DNA of 58,271 nucleotides from Bdellovibrionaceae bacterium UBA6776 (GTDB lineage: Bacteria > Bdellovibrionota > Bdellovibrionia > Bdellovibrionales > UBA1609). Where the stretch lies: NCBI GenBank assembly GCA_002453155.1, contig DKGG01000036.1, positions 1 through 58,271 of the forward strand, given 5' to 3'. Both the position numbers and the translations under genes were made by a program. Below are positions 50,018-58,243 of this stretch, piece after piece. Under the pieces are notes generated by a model. It saw nothing but the letters and a program-made list of their open reading frames with translations. It did not search any database and was not told the origin of the DNA. Within the stretch, counting starts at the first letter, position 1. Each line of letters opens with the position of its first letter.

Positions 50018-51134
50018 AATTTTCACTCCTCTGTTCCGTTTTAATTTCTTCAATGGCCCATTTATTTTTCGTTTGAGTTTGGAAAACACTGCAACTGACG
50101 GGCTCCAACTGTCCCGTTTTGAAATAGGAAAGTGCCGCCAAAACATCTTCCACTTCAATGTCCTGGGCACATTCTCGAACCACTTTGGTGCAATTTTGCT
50201 TATGCTCACAGGGAAAGCATTCTGTTCGAGGCGCCAAAATCAAAGCACCACTTTTATAGATTCCCTGCTTCCTAAAGCTTGCAGAACCTAAACACAGTTC
50301 AATCACTTGAGTTTTTGTCCCATTGGCCAAATGTTTTGTGCTGGTGTCTAAGGTGACAAAGAAATCTGCCGCTGAAATCTTCTCAAAGGCCTGACTCAAA
50401 GAACAAGGATTCAAGCGCACCTGTGAATTCTGCGCAAAATCTTTCAACTGGGCCTCTTCGTTTGGAGCACAAAGAACTTCCAAATCTGCAAAAGGGTCCC
50501 GCCTTCGAATTTCGGAAAAAAGTCTTCTCCAAGATTCCTCGTTCCAAGCTTTTTTTGGATCCGAACTGACCACCTGAAAAACATACTTAGCACGTCCCGC
50601 GGACACATCGGTTCCGTCAGACGGGATCTTCTCCTGCGCAAATCTCCATTCCGCCTCCTGAGACTCGAAACCAAATCCTTCCCGATACCAATCTAAATAA
50701 TGCTTTTGGCTCACTTCTCCCAGGTCCATTTCTAAAAAACATTTTGAAGAATATTGTGCGCGATCTCCCGAAAGGAAGACGCCCCACTTGTCTTTTGAAT
50801 CCACCAAAGACATTGCCAACGCAGAGAAGCGTGTGTGACTCAGATTGATGACCAGATCAAAATTATTTTGATTCAATTCCTCAAAAAAATCATAAATGAT
50901 CTGCGGACCTTCTAGAAAGCTTCTTTCTCCATCGCCACAAGAGGCTTGAACTTTCCTTCGAGAAAAGCTGTGCCAAAAATCCACTTGAGGCATGACCTCT
51001 TGAGCGACTTGAAACTCACCAAAATGAGCCAAATGAAGTTCTGAATCCGGATATTTCCTCTTTAGATCTTCGCAAATGGGCGAAGACATCAAAAGATCAC
51101 CAAGCCTTAAAAAATTCATTGCAAGGATCTTCAT
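49974..51134 (-). CDS. Second glycosyltransferase family 9 protein
   Basis: GT9 pattern: KILAMNFLRLGDLLMSSPICEDL at the start, FQVVSSDPKKAWNEESWRRL, FVTLDTSTKHLANGT and the cysteine cluster CFPCEHKQNC, often seen in this family. Length 386. It overlaps the Maf-like gene by 4 bp, so the two are likely coupled. Its donor and acceptor are unknown; flagellin glycosylation is suggested by position only. Confidence 0.78.
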   Translation of the reverse strand: MKILAMNFLRLGDLLMSSPICEDLKRKYPDSELHLAHFGEFQVAQEVMPQVDFWHSFSRRKVQASCGDGERSFLEGPQIIYDFFEELNQNNFDLVINLSHTRFSALAMSLVDSKDKWGVFLSGDRAQYSSKCFLEMDLGEVSQKHYLDWYREGFGFESQEAEWRFAQEKIPSDGTDVSAGRAKYVFQVVSSDPKKAWNEESWRRLFSEIRRRDPFADLEVLCAPNEEAQLKDFAQNSQVRLNPCSLSQAFEKISAADFFVTLDTSTKHLANGTKTQVIELCLGSASFRKQGIYKSGALILAPRTECFPCEHKQNCTKVVRECAQDIEVEDVLAALSYFKTGQLEPVSCSVFQTQTKNKWAIEEIKTEQRSENFENERRPRESHSEA

Positions 51135-51754
51135 TTGATCAGTTCTCCTATCATTTTAAACACCTGTTGCCATCTCATCGTTAGCGCCTGTTCTTTTGCC
51201 AGCCGTTGATACTCTTTTCCGGGCGACTCTGGTTTAAAAGTCTCGGGTAAAAAAAAGTGATCCACTCCACGAAGAGAAAACTGACGCTCCACGGATTCTT
51301 TCGAGCGTCCCTGAAACAAATCAAAGAAGGGTTTGTAATCCTCAAGATCAAGGTAGGCCGTTGGCGCAAAGACCAAAACCGAAAGGTCTTTGAAATATTC
51401 TTTAGGAATAAAATTGCCGTCGAAATCTTCTAGAAGAGAAATGTGAACGCGATTGCATTTTTTATTTTCAGAAACCGTGGTCGTTCGAAACTCCGAAATA
51501 AAATCTTTGTGCTTTTCCAAAACAAAGATGGGACCATCAAAGTTCTCTAAAAGGGACTCGATGTGGAAACCACTCCCAAGTCCCAAAACCACCAACGCGT
51601 GACTTCTCTCAATTTGACCTCGATAGTGATCCACCCATTGGGCGGCTTCTTTTCGAGGATCCACAAAGCTGCAGGTTTGGATTCCATCCAAGGAACAAAC
51701 CCTCAAGTCCCCTCGAGACTTATGAAAAGCGATCTTCCTCATACTCACCTTCAT
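51131..51754 (-). CDS. Maf/PseE-like (DUF115-type) N-terminal domain protein
   Basis: The region ALVVLGLGSGFHIESLLENF and PIFVLEKHKDFISEF matches the Rossmann-like start of motility accessory factor (Maf/DUF115, MptE-like) proteins, which transfer nonulosonic acids to flagellin. The usual long C-terminal part of Maf is absent (207 residues only), so it is a short or divided form, or a sensor. It is coupled (4 bp) to the GT9 gene and lies one base after the TPR gene. No alternative start has a clearly better ribosome-binding site. Confidence 0.6.
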   Translation of the reverse strand: MKVSMRKIAFHKSRGDLRVCSLDGIQTCSFVDPRKEAAQWVDHYRGQIERSHALVVLGLGSGFHIESLLENFDGPIFVLEKHKDFISEFRTTTVSENKKCNRVHISLLEDFDGNFIPKEYFKDLSVLVFAPTAYLDLEDYKPFFDLFQGRSKESVERQFSLRGVDHFFLPETFKPESPGKEYQRLAKEQALTMRWQQVFKMIGELIK

Positions 51755-51755
51755 T

Positions 51756-52580
51756 CTAAAATCTCAATTGATACGCGGGCATAAACTCAGGATGAGTCAG
51801 TCGCAATCTCTCAAGTTCTATTTTGGCGATGTCCACTTCGCCCCGCTTGGACGAGATCTCCACAAAAGCCAACCAAAGATGAGCACTTTCTCCCCCAGAA
51901 AGCAGATACTCCAAAAGATGATGTTGAATGCTGACTTCCTTGGACTCGCCATACCAGGCCAACAGCAGACCCAATGCGGTTTCATTTTTAGGATTGATGT
52001 CCAAAGCCAATTCTAAATTTCCAAATGCCAATTCATGATCGCCTCGGTAGCGGTGGCAAAGTGCCAATCCCACCCAAGCCTTGTCGTTTTTAGCGTTATG
52101 GTTGATCGCCTCTCGAAAAGAAACCGTGGCTGATTCCCAAGATTTTCTCTGAATATCTAAGGTGCCTAAGTTGACCAAGACTTGGTCCACGGCTCCCGGA
52201 TGTTCCAATGCCTGATAAAGGCAATCTTCCGCTTGATCCAAAAGTCCAAGATGAATCAAGCTTGCGCCCTTCAAACGATAAAGAGTTTGAAGTCCCTGAA
52301 GTTGACCCGACCTCTTTTCAAGAGCCTTTTCCACACACTGAATGCAGGCGACATAATTGCCCGCCTCAAACTCCAAGTCTGCCAAGTGCTGAAAGTTTTC
52401 GAAACTCGCCTCAACATCCGCCAGCTTTCTAAGAGCCCTCAACATCAATTCTGAATTTTTTTGCTCTTTGAATCGTTCCACATGGTTACGCAACGAAATT
52501 TGAGATTCACTCTTTTGAGGATCTAAATTCATCAATTCTGCTTCCACTTTGACACCGTACTCGACTTGCAACTGGGACAA
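51756..52580 (-). CDS. Tetratricopeptide-repeat protein
   Basis: A 274-residue protein made mostly of TPR helices (FENFQHLADLEFEAGNYVACI, VDQVLVNLGTLDIQRKSWESA, DKAWVGLALCHRYRGDHEL). No signal peptide. TPR proteins act as scaffolds. It is the first gene of the run TPR-Maf-like-GT9-small-GT9, and may hold those enzymes or their flagellin substrate together (inference). Confidence 0.75.
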   Translation of the reverse strand: MSQLQVEYGVKVEAELMNLDPQKSESQISLRNHVERFKEQKNSELMLRALRKLADVEASFENFQHLADLEFEAGNYVACIQCVEKALEKRSGQLQGLQTLYRLKGASLIHLGLLDQAEDCLYQALEHPGAVDQVLVNLGTLDIQRKSWESATVSFREAINHNAKNDKAWVGLALCHRYRGDHELAFGNLELALDINPKNETALGLLLAWYGESKEVSIQHHLLEYLLSGGESAHLWLAFVEISSKRGEVDIAKIELERLRLTHPEFMPAYQLRF

Positions 52581-52672
52581 TTTTTCCTCCCTATTTTAAT
52601 CAACTGCTAAAAAGGAAAAGAGCAACGGGTGTGCCAAATGGGAAATGAAGTTGTGAAGCATCTGAATAAAAA

Positions 52673-52697
52673 GAGGCCAAGTCTTTGACTTGGCCTC
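52673..52697 (-). terminator. Rho-independent terminator after fliT-like
   Basis: A perfect 11-bp stem GAGGCCAAGTC/GACTTGGCCTC with a three-base loop, followed on the minus strand by TTTTTATT. It lies 40 bp after the fliT-like stop and ends the fliD-fliS-fliT transcript. A separate perfect palindrome GACCAGCTGGTC lies at 52711-52722. Confidence 0.88.
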
Positions 52698-52736
52698 CAG
52701 TCAATTCTTTGACCAGCTGGTCATGGGAGGATTGCG

Positions 52737-53165
52737 TTAAGCCTCTTCGTTGACAGAATTCGACTGGCCTTTTGATTGATAGGAATTAAAAGCCTTCTTA
52801 GTGGTTTGCACCTGTCTTAGATCTTTAATGATTGTTGATTTTTCGCTTTCAATGGACGCAAGAATCTGCAGATCCTGAGAAAGAATTTCTGTCACGATCT
52901 GATTCTTCACATCCATCGCTTCCACCACAGACTTGCGACACACATCCATGATGTCCTTCGAATTTGGATTCAACTGAGACAGCTCTTCATTGATCATACC
53001 TTCGATGGTACGAACAAGATCCAAGATGGTTTCTCTGGACTGATAAAAAGTCTCGAGATTGTCAAAGTTTCCTTCGGAGAAATTTTCAAGTTCTCTTTCA
53101 TTGATCTCTTTGAACTTTAATAGGTGATGGTTTCTCTCTGCCAACAACTTGATGATCATTTCCAT
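52737..53165 (-). CDS. FliT/FlgN-like flagellar chaperone
   Basis: A small helical, charged protein of 142 residues (LLAERNHHLLKFKEINEREL, AMDVKNQIVTEILSQDLQIL). It follows fliD and fliS, where the FliD chaperone FliT lies in many bacteria. Sequence identity to FliT is too low to see, so the name rests on position and size. The ATG at 53165 is preceded by GGGAGGG. Confidence 0.55.
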   Translation of the reverse strand: MEMIIKLLAERNHHLLKFKEINERELENFSEGNFDNLETFYQSRETILDLVRTIEGMINEELSQLNPNSKDIMDVCRKSVVEAMDVKNQIVTEILSQDLQILASIESEKSTIIKDLRQVQTTKKAFNSYQSKGQSNSVNEEA

Positions 53166-53189
53166 TGTCCCTCCCATGGACTCAAAGGA

Positions 53190-53579
53190 TTACTTTGCTT
53201 CTTCTTGTTTTTTTAATGATTCAATGGCTTCTACCCAACCGGAATACAATGTCTCCGTAATTTTCAATGCATCTTCAAGAGGCTTTCGATCGCCCTTGAT
53301 GTTTGCCTGAGTCAACTGGTCTGTGAGGAACATATAAAGCTGTTCCAAATTGAGCGCAATTTCTCCACCCGACTTGTGATCTAGGGTGTTGTTCAATTCC
53401 ATAAAAATGTCGTAGGCCTTTCCAATGTTAAGACCTCGTTCCGCAATGTCTTTTTCGTCAATGGCCTTGAGGGCTTTCTTAATAAAGCGAATGGCCGCTT
53501 CATAAAGCATCAACAAAAGTTTTTCTCGACTGGCACTCTGTACCGACGTAGTTTTGTATTTCTGGTAAGCTGACTTCAT
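53190..53579 (-). CDS. fliS: Flagellin export chaperone FliS
   Basis: FliS keeps flagellin unfolded before export. The family pattern is clear: YQKYKTTSVQSASREKLLLMLYEAAIRFIKKAL, then NNTLDHKSGGEIALNLEQLYMFL and the C-terminal helix. Length 129. It lies between fliD and the fliT-like gene. Confidence 0.93.
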   Translation of the reverse strand: MKSAYQKYKTTSVQSASREKLLLMLYEAAIRFIKKALKAIDEKDIAERGLNIGKAYDIFMELNNTLDHKSGGEIALNLEQLYMFLTDQLTQANIKGDRKPLEDALKITETLYSGWVEAIESLKKQEEAK

Positions 53580-53621
53580 TACTTTCCCTCTCGGTCTTTC
53601 TTCATATCAACTTGAGACACT

Positions 53622-54998
53622 TTAACCCAATCCTCCAATTCCTGGACCGGCTGCACCCATTCCAGTTAATGCACTTCCTTGCGATTTCAACTTGGACATT
53701 GTTTCTTCAAGGCGAGCGAATTTTTTCTTCAAATTCTGCTCTTTCTTTTCAAGCATGCGTTCTTTACTCGCGATACGATTGTCAATTTGCTTGATGCGAT
53801 CTTGGAGCGATCGTTTTCGGTTCCCCACCGGACCAAAGGCGGAGTTCGTTAAAGTGTTGACCTGATTTCTTAATGAGGGAATAAAGCCGGTTCGAAATCC
53901 ATCACCGGCTAAAAATTGCTGGACGGACCCAGGGTCCGTCGCCAATACCTTGTTGAACTTGTCATTGTTCAACTCTAAAAGCCCCGAACGATTGAATTGA
54001 ATTCCCAATTGGGAAAGACGACTAATAGAGCCACCCACACCGTATTGGGGATTTTGAATTAAGGAACGAAATCGCTGCTCAATGGAACGAAGTAAGGAAT
54101 CTCCACCGAGAGTTGCCGAGGTGTCCGTGTTTTCATCCAAACTGTTTTGTTGCTGGATAAAACCAAGAACTCCGTTGACCGCTTCCACAAAGGTCTTAAT
54201 TTTTCCGACGACCACTTCGCGGTCTTCTTTTACGCTGAGATTCACAGTTCGCCCCGGAGCGGCTTGTCTCAAATCGAGAGTCACTCCAGGAATGACATCT
54301 TTTAAAGTGTTGTCTGAAATTTCAAATTCAAATCCATCCAGACGAATCTTTCCGTTTTTCGCAGGACGATTTTCATCAAAGTAAATGTCTTGATCTCCAT
54401 CTAAAAAATACAATGTGGGGTAATCCACTCCATTTTCACTTCCCACTCCATCTGCGGAAATCAACAACCGATAGGGAGCTTCCGGATCCTGCTGATCTTT
54501 CATGACCGACGCTCGAACTCCAACGCCGGATTGATTGATGGTTTCAGCCACTTTTTCTAGAGTGTTGTTGGAGCTGTTAATGTAAACTTCTCTGGTTCCA
54601 TCCGGAGTGTCGAATTTAAAATACCCAGTTCCAATTTGAGTTTGGTTTTTGTCTGGAAATCCGTTGGTCACAACAGAAGCTTTGCTTGCCAACTCGATCA
54701 CTTCCACATTCCAACTTCCCGTCACGGAAGAATCTGCATCCACGGAACCAGAGACAATGTTTTCATCTCCAGAAGACAATTTCATGTCGCGAAATCCCCT
54801 GGTGCTTGCCAACTCGGAAACGGATCCAAGAATTCCTTTGAGTTTGGTTTCAAGATCCGTGACCAATTTGAGACGGTTCTCTTGCTTCCCTTTATTCCCT
54901 TCCATCTTTTTAATGGGAATGCGTTCAGCTTCCATAAGCTGATCAACGATGTTCGGGGGCAGGCCTGATGCCATTCCGCCAAAAGAGATAGAAGCCAC
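53622..54998 (-). CDS. fliD: Flagellar cap protein FliD
   Basis: FliD caps the filament tip and helps flagellin to polymerise. The N-terminus FGGMASGLPPNIVDQLMEAERIPI, the middle region with FEISDNTLKDVIPGVTLDL, and the C-terminal coiled coil (RIKQIDNRIASKERMLEKKEQNLKKKF-like) are typical. Length 458. The start is GTG at 54998, with GGAAAGG eight bases upstream. Transcribed toward fliS. Confidence 0.94.
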   Translation of the reverse strand: MASISFGGMASGLPPNIVDQLMEAERIPIKKMEGNKGKQENRLKLVTDLETKLKGILGSVSELASTRGFRDMKLSSGDENIVSGSVDADSSVTGSWNVEVIELASKASVVTNGFPDKNQTQIGTGYFKFDTPDGTREVYINSSNNTLEKVAETINQSGVGVRASVMKDQQDPEAPYRLLISADGVGSENGVDYPTLYFLDGDQDIYFDENRPAKNGKIRLDGFEFEISDNTLKDVIPGVTLDLRQAAPGRTVNLSVKEDREVVVGKIKTFVEAVNGVLGFIQQQNSLDENTDTSATLGGDSLLRSIEQRFRSLIQNPQYGVGGSISRLSQLGIQFNRSGLLELNNDKFNKVLATDPGSVQQFLAGDGFRTGFIPSLRNQVNTLTNSAFGPVGNRKRSLQDRIKQIDNRIASKERMLEKKEQNLKKKFARLEETMSKLKSQGSALTGMGAAGPGIGGLG

Positions 54999-55091
54999 AG
55001 ATAAAACCTTTCCTCTGGTTCTTTCTCAGTGTCTCAAACTTTCTTGTGGAACCGTGAGCCAAAAATATGTCTTAGACCTTATGGCAGAAGG

Positions 55092-55463
55092 TCACATGGC
55101 TTTGTCTAAAATGGATCCGGTTTTGCGATCAAAGGCTTGAATTGCAGACCAAAGTTGACTCTCTGAAAGTCGACGAACCACTTGATTGTGAATATCTACT
55201 ATAAGCACAACTTTATGGTCTTCTTTATCTTCAATTTTTATCGTCAAATTGTTGGCGATAAGGCCTGGATGTTTTTCTAGTTCTGAAATGGCTTTTTTGA
55301 ATTCGTCTTCTGAAAGGTGGCGTTTTTCTTCTTTTTCTTCGCCCTGTCTTCTTCCATCTGCATCTCGATCTGCACTCTCTTGCATTTTCATCTTGTTCTC
55401 GCCAACTTTGTCGGCGCTTCGAACGAGAGGGATGGGGTTGGTAAAAAATCCTTTTATGTTCAT
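55092..55463 (-). CDS. flaG: FlaG-like protein
   Basis: The C-terminal half (NLTIKIEDKEDHKVVLIVDIHNQVVRRL) resembles FlaG, a small protein that affects filament length. The first half is charged and disordered. FlaG genes often lie between flagellin and fliD, as here. The ATG at 55463 is preferred over a TTG further upstream. The resemblance is modest. Confidence 0.65.
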   Translation of the reverse strand: MNIKGFFTNPIPLVRSADKVGENKMKMQESADRDADGRRQGEEKEEKRHLSEDEFKKAISELEKHPGLIANNLTIKIEDKEDHKVVLIVDIHNQVVRRLSESQLWSAIQAFDRKTGSILDKAM

Positions 55464-55554
55464 CAATGTTCTTTTCGACAATTCTACGAAAAAACTTTAC
55501 TTTTTCATCTGAAGTTTGAACCGAGATCCCTCACTCCCCTTTATTTCGAAATGG

Positions 55555-55582
55555 GCTGGACACTCTCTTTTGAGTGCCCAGC
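55555..55582 (-). terminator. Hairpin after flagellin gene 1
   Basis: An 11-bp stem with one G-T pair (55555-55565 with 55572-55582) and a six-base loop, 42 bp after the stop. No T run follows, so it may protect the 3' end rather than stop transcription. Confidence 0.5.
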
Positions 55583-55623
55583 TTGAAATGGGGTAGAGTT
55601 CACTTTGGTCGGTTCAAATTCAA

Positions 55624-56457
55624 TTATCCAAGTAGTCTCAAAGCCATTGAAGGTTGTTGGTTCGCTTGGGCTAACACTCCCACAGAGGCGTTCAAGAGAA
55701 TGTTGTTTTTCGACAAGTTCGCAGTACTTTCAGCCATGTCGGTATCACGAATTGCAGAGTTCGCAGCCGAGAAGTTCTGGATGGCAACACCGAGGTTTTC
55801 AGAAGTGGAAACCAATCGGTTTTGAATCGCACCCAGAGTCGCACGTTGACCGTTGACCATTTTTTGCGAATCGTCCAAGGTCTCAAGTGCTGCTCTCGCG
55901 CTTTCTTTGTCTGAAAAGTCGAAGGAGTCAATGCTTAAGGCTGCTGTGGTTGCTTCGAGTTGACTCGCATCGAACGAAATTCGATCGGCAAAATCATCAT
56001 TGTTAATATCAACCTGAAAGGCGTAGTTTTGTCCTTCACCGTTCAAGAGTTTAGAATCTCCGTATCGAGTACTTTGGGCGATACGTTCAACTTCGTCTTT
56101 AAGTTGTTGAACCTCTTTATTGATAAAGCCTCTTTCGTCGTCACCAACGGTGTCAGAAGCGGCTTGCACTCCCAGCTCTCGCATACGAGTTAGAATGTTT
56201 GAAATTTCTCCGAGACCACCTTCTGCCACTTGAACCATCGAGATACCATCGTTCGAGTTTCTTTGGGCTTGGCCGTAACCTCGAATGGTAGATTTCAATG
56301 TTTCACTGATTGACAACCCAGCAGCATCATCCGCTGCTTTAGTGATTCGACTTCCGCTCGACAACTGAGCGAAACTTTTTTGTACTTCACGTTGGCTAGA
56401 TGCCATCGTCTTTTGTGCATTGATTGATGCAATGTTTGTAGCGACTCTTAATCCCAT
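55624..56457 (-). CDS. fliC: Flagellin (copy 1)
   Basis: The filament protein. The conserved ends are typical: RVATNIASINAQKTMASSQR, LSSGSRITKAADDAAGLSIS at the N-terminus and ANSAIRDTDMAESTANLSKN, VLAQANQQPSMALRLL at the C-terminus. The variable middle is short, giving 277 residues. AGGAGG lies seven bases before the ATG. It is very similar to the second copy at 56830. A promoter candidate lies at 56534-56600. Confidence 0.97.
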   Translation of the reverse strand: MGLRVATNIASINAQKTMASSQREVQKSFAQLSSGSRITKAADDAAGLSISETLKSTIRGYGQAQRNSNDGISMVQVAEGGLGEISNILTRMRELGVQAASDTVGDDERGFINKEVQQLKDEVERIAQSTRYGDSKLLNGEGQNYAFQVDINNDDFADRISFDASQLEATTAALSIDSFDFSDKESARAALETLDDSQKMVNGQRATLGAIQNRLVSTSENLGVAIQNFSAANSAIRDTDMAESTANLSKNNILLNASVGVLAQANQQPSMALRLLG

Positions 56458-56533
56458 TTTTGTTCCTCCTGTTATTCCCAAACTCAATACCGACCAAGGT
56501 TGAAGTCTGGGAGGTTTATCTCACACACTTACC

Positions 56534-56600
56534 CTTTCGGCGGGTCGAGGAAGGACTGAAGGCGAGTCGAGTGAATCTGGATCTAGGTCCTATGTTTTCT
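56534..56600 (-). promoter_or_regulatory. Candidate sigma28-type promoter of flagellin gene 1 with conserved upstream block
   Basis: On the minus strand GCCGAAAG (56541-56534) resembles the sigma28 -10 box GCCGATAA. A block upstream (56600-56564), with GATCTAGGTC on the plus strand and TCCAGATTCACT on the minus strand, is nearly the same as in front of flagellin gene 2, with identical spacing to the -10 box. The -35 box (TTCA) is weak. The leader would be about 75 bases. Confidence 0.5.
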
Positions 56601-56750
56601 GGATCTTCGTCTTGAAAAAAAGGGATGTAAGTCGGGAAAAGTTGGCCTTTAAACTCGTCTTAGGACTTCCGGTGGTCAGACCTAAGACTCTCAGACTTTA
56701 GACTTCCAAGCCTTTAAATCAGTCGAGGACGACAAACGGCTGGAAAGTAC

Positions 56751-56813
56751 CTCGTGGGCCGAAACGACCCACGAGTAGGTCGGTAACCGAGGGGGACCAG
56801 GAGGAGCCCCCTC
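56751..56813 (-). terminator. Two hairpins after flagellin gene 2
   Basis: Stem 1: CTCGTGGG/CCCACGAG (56751-56758 with 56768-56775). Stem 2: GAGGGGG/CCCCCTC (56789-56795 with 56807-56813). They begin about 16 bp after the stop. Neither has a T run, so they may stabilise the mRNA or weaken read-through into flagellin gene 1. Confidence 0.55.
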
Positions 56814-56829
56814 TCATTCATATATAAAG

Positions 56830-57663
56830 TTAAGATACAAGGCGAAGTGCAGATGCTGGCTGTTGGTTGGCTTGAGCCAAAACTCCCACAGAGGCATTCA
56901 AGAGCACGTTGTTTCTTGCAAGTTCTGCGGAACTTTGAGCCACATCAGTGTCACGAATCGCAGAGTTTGCGGCCGAGAAGTTTTCAATCGCTGTTCCAAG
57001 GTTCTCAGTGGTTGAAATCAATCGGTTTTGAATCGCACCAAGGTTTGCTCGGTAGCCGTTTACTTTTGTTTGGGACTCTTCCAAGACCTCAAGAGCTTCT
57101 CGTGCTCCATCTTTGGTTGAGAAATCAAAACCATCCACTCCAAGATTTGAAATCGTCGCATCTTGTTCCGAAGCATCGAAAGCAATTCTGTCATTGAATT
57201 CGTCATTATTAATATCTACTTGGAATGCATACTCTTGACCACTTCCATCCAGAAGATTCTGATTCCCCCAGCGAGTCGTTTTGGCAATACGTTGCATTTC
57301 ATTTTTAAGCTGTTGAACTTCTTTATCAATAAAGGATCTTTCATCATCCCCAACTGTATCAGAGGCCGCTTGTACACCAAGCTCTCTCATTCGAGTTAAA
57401 ATGTTGGAGATCTCTCCAAGTCCACCTTCAGAAACTTGAACCATGGAGATACCATCGTTTGCGTTTCGTTGTGCTTGAGAGTATCCGCGAATTGTGGATT
57501 TCAATGTTTCACTGATTGACAATCCTGCAGCATCATCTGCTGCTTTTGTAATGCGGCTTCCACTTGAAAGCTGAGCAAAACTTTTTTGAATTTCTCTCTG
57601 GCTAGATGCCATTGTCTTTTGCGCCGAAATTGACGCAAGGTTTGTTGAAATACGAAGTCCCAT
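56830..57663 (-). CDS. fliC: Flagellin (copy 2)
   Basis: Same length (277) and the same conserved ends as copy 1: RISTNLASISAQKTMASSQR, LSSGSRITKAADDAAGLSIS and VLAQANQQPASALRLVS. Differences cluster in the short middle region. AGGAGG lies six bases before the ATG. The promoter candidate lies about 220 bp upstream, so its leader would be much longer than that of copy 1. Several flagellins in one filament are common in Bdellovibrio-like bacteria. Confidence 0.97.
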   Translation of the reverse strand: MGLRISTNLASISAQKTMASSQREIQKSFAQLSSGSRITKAADDAAGLSISETLKSTIRGYSQAQRNANDGISMVQVSEGGLGEISNILTRMRELGVQAASDTVGDDERSFIDKEVQQLKNEMQRIAKTTRWGNQNLLDGSGQEYAFQVDINNDEFNDRIAFDASEQDATISNLGVDGFDFSTKDGAREALEVLEESQTKVNGYRANLGAIQNRLISTTENLGTAIENFSAANSAIRDTDVAQSSAELARNNVLLNASVGVLAQANQQPASALRLVS

Positions 57664-57886
57664 AATATCCTCCTAGGGCTTCTTGTAGATCATCCATTTT
57701 CAAAGCTTACAGGCCCTACCTACTTGGTTACCTTTAAGCCACGCACTTCCTTGTGCAGGTTGAACACGTTGGAGCAGAGAGAAATTATTTCTGTTGTTTC
57801 AAGCGAAGTTTTTGAAAGCAGTCACTCAATCAAATCTTCTCAACAACACAAAGCTTCTACCTGCTTAGTTATTGCTTCTGCCTACT

Positions 57887-57953
57887 CTTTCGGCCAGGTC
57901 TTGGTGATCTAAAGTCGAGTCCAGTGAATCTGGACCTAGGTCACGTGGTTTCT
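57887..57953 (-). promoter_or_regulatory. Candidate sigma28-type promoter of flagellin gene 2 with palindrome
   Basis: On the minus strand GCCGAAAG (57894-57887) is followed by AGTA, and the block with GACCTAGGTC (57933-57942), TCCAG-N5-CTGGA and GACTCG lies at the same distance upstream as in flagellin gene 1. The two promoters are clearly related. Confidence 0.5.
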
Positions 57954-58119
57954 AGACTTTCGGCTTGTGATTTTTTGTGTTTTTTGATTTTTTTGGAATT
58001 GAGTTTTGACTAAGGTCAAGTTTGACCATGGGCCAGGCGAGGTCTTGCTGGACCAAAATGGAGTAAAAAATTCTTGTCACTTCTCATCCACAGCACCCCA
58101 TACAGCACAAACTCTCGCC

Positions 58120-58182
58120 AAAAAGTACCTGCTTCCTTTTCCGATATGCGGCGCATATCGGAAAAGGAAGCAGGTACTTTTT
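58120..58182. terminator. 30-bp perfect palindrome, likely bidirectional terminator
   Basis: 58120-58149 and 58153-58182 are perfectly complementary over 30 bp, with loop GGC. T runs of five to six occur at the 3' end on both strands. This is an unusually long perfect stem for a terminator and may instead be a recently moved REP-type element. The part GTACCTGCTTCC recalls GTACCTGGCACC of the nearby 38-bp repeat. Confidence 0.65.
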
Positions 58183-58205
58183 TGCGAACTCTATTTCGCG
58201 AATTG

Positions 58206-58243
58206 ACGCGGCGGCTACAGATTTTGGTACCTGGCACCTAAAT
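58206..58243. repeat. 38-bp dispersed repeat, copy 2 (GTACCTGGCACC type)
   Basis: Matches 29827-29864 at 34 of 38 bases. It lies 23 bp from the 30-bp palindrome. GGTACC forms a small palindrome within it. Confidence 0.7.

Larger units (their letters stand above)
56458..56829. other. Region between the two flagellin genes
   Basis: Without a gene. It contains the promoter region of flagellin gene 1 and, at the other end, two strong hairpins downstream of flagellin gene 2. A further A/C/T-rich stretch between them (56600-56750) shows nothing that I recognise. Confidence 0.8.

Noticed and set aside
58016..58237. A 73-codon minus-strand frame near the window end
   Set aside because: It runs through the 30-bp palindrome, has no ribosome-binding site and no recognisable protein pattern.
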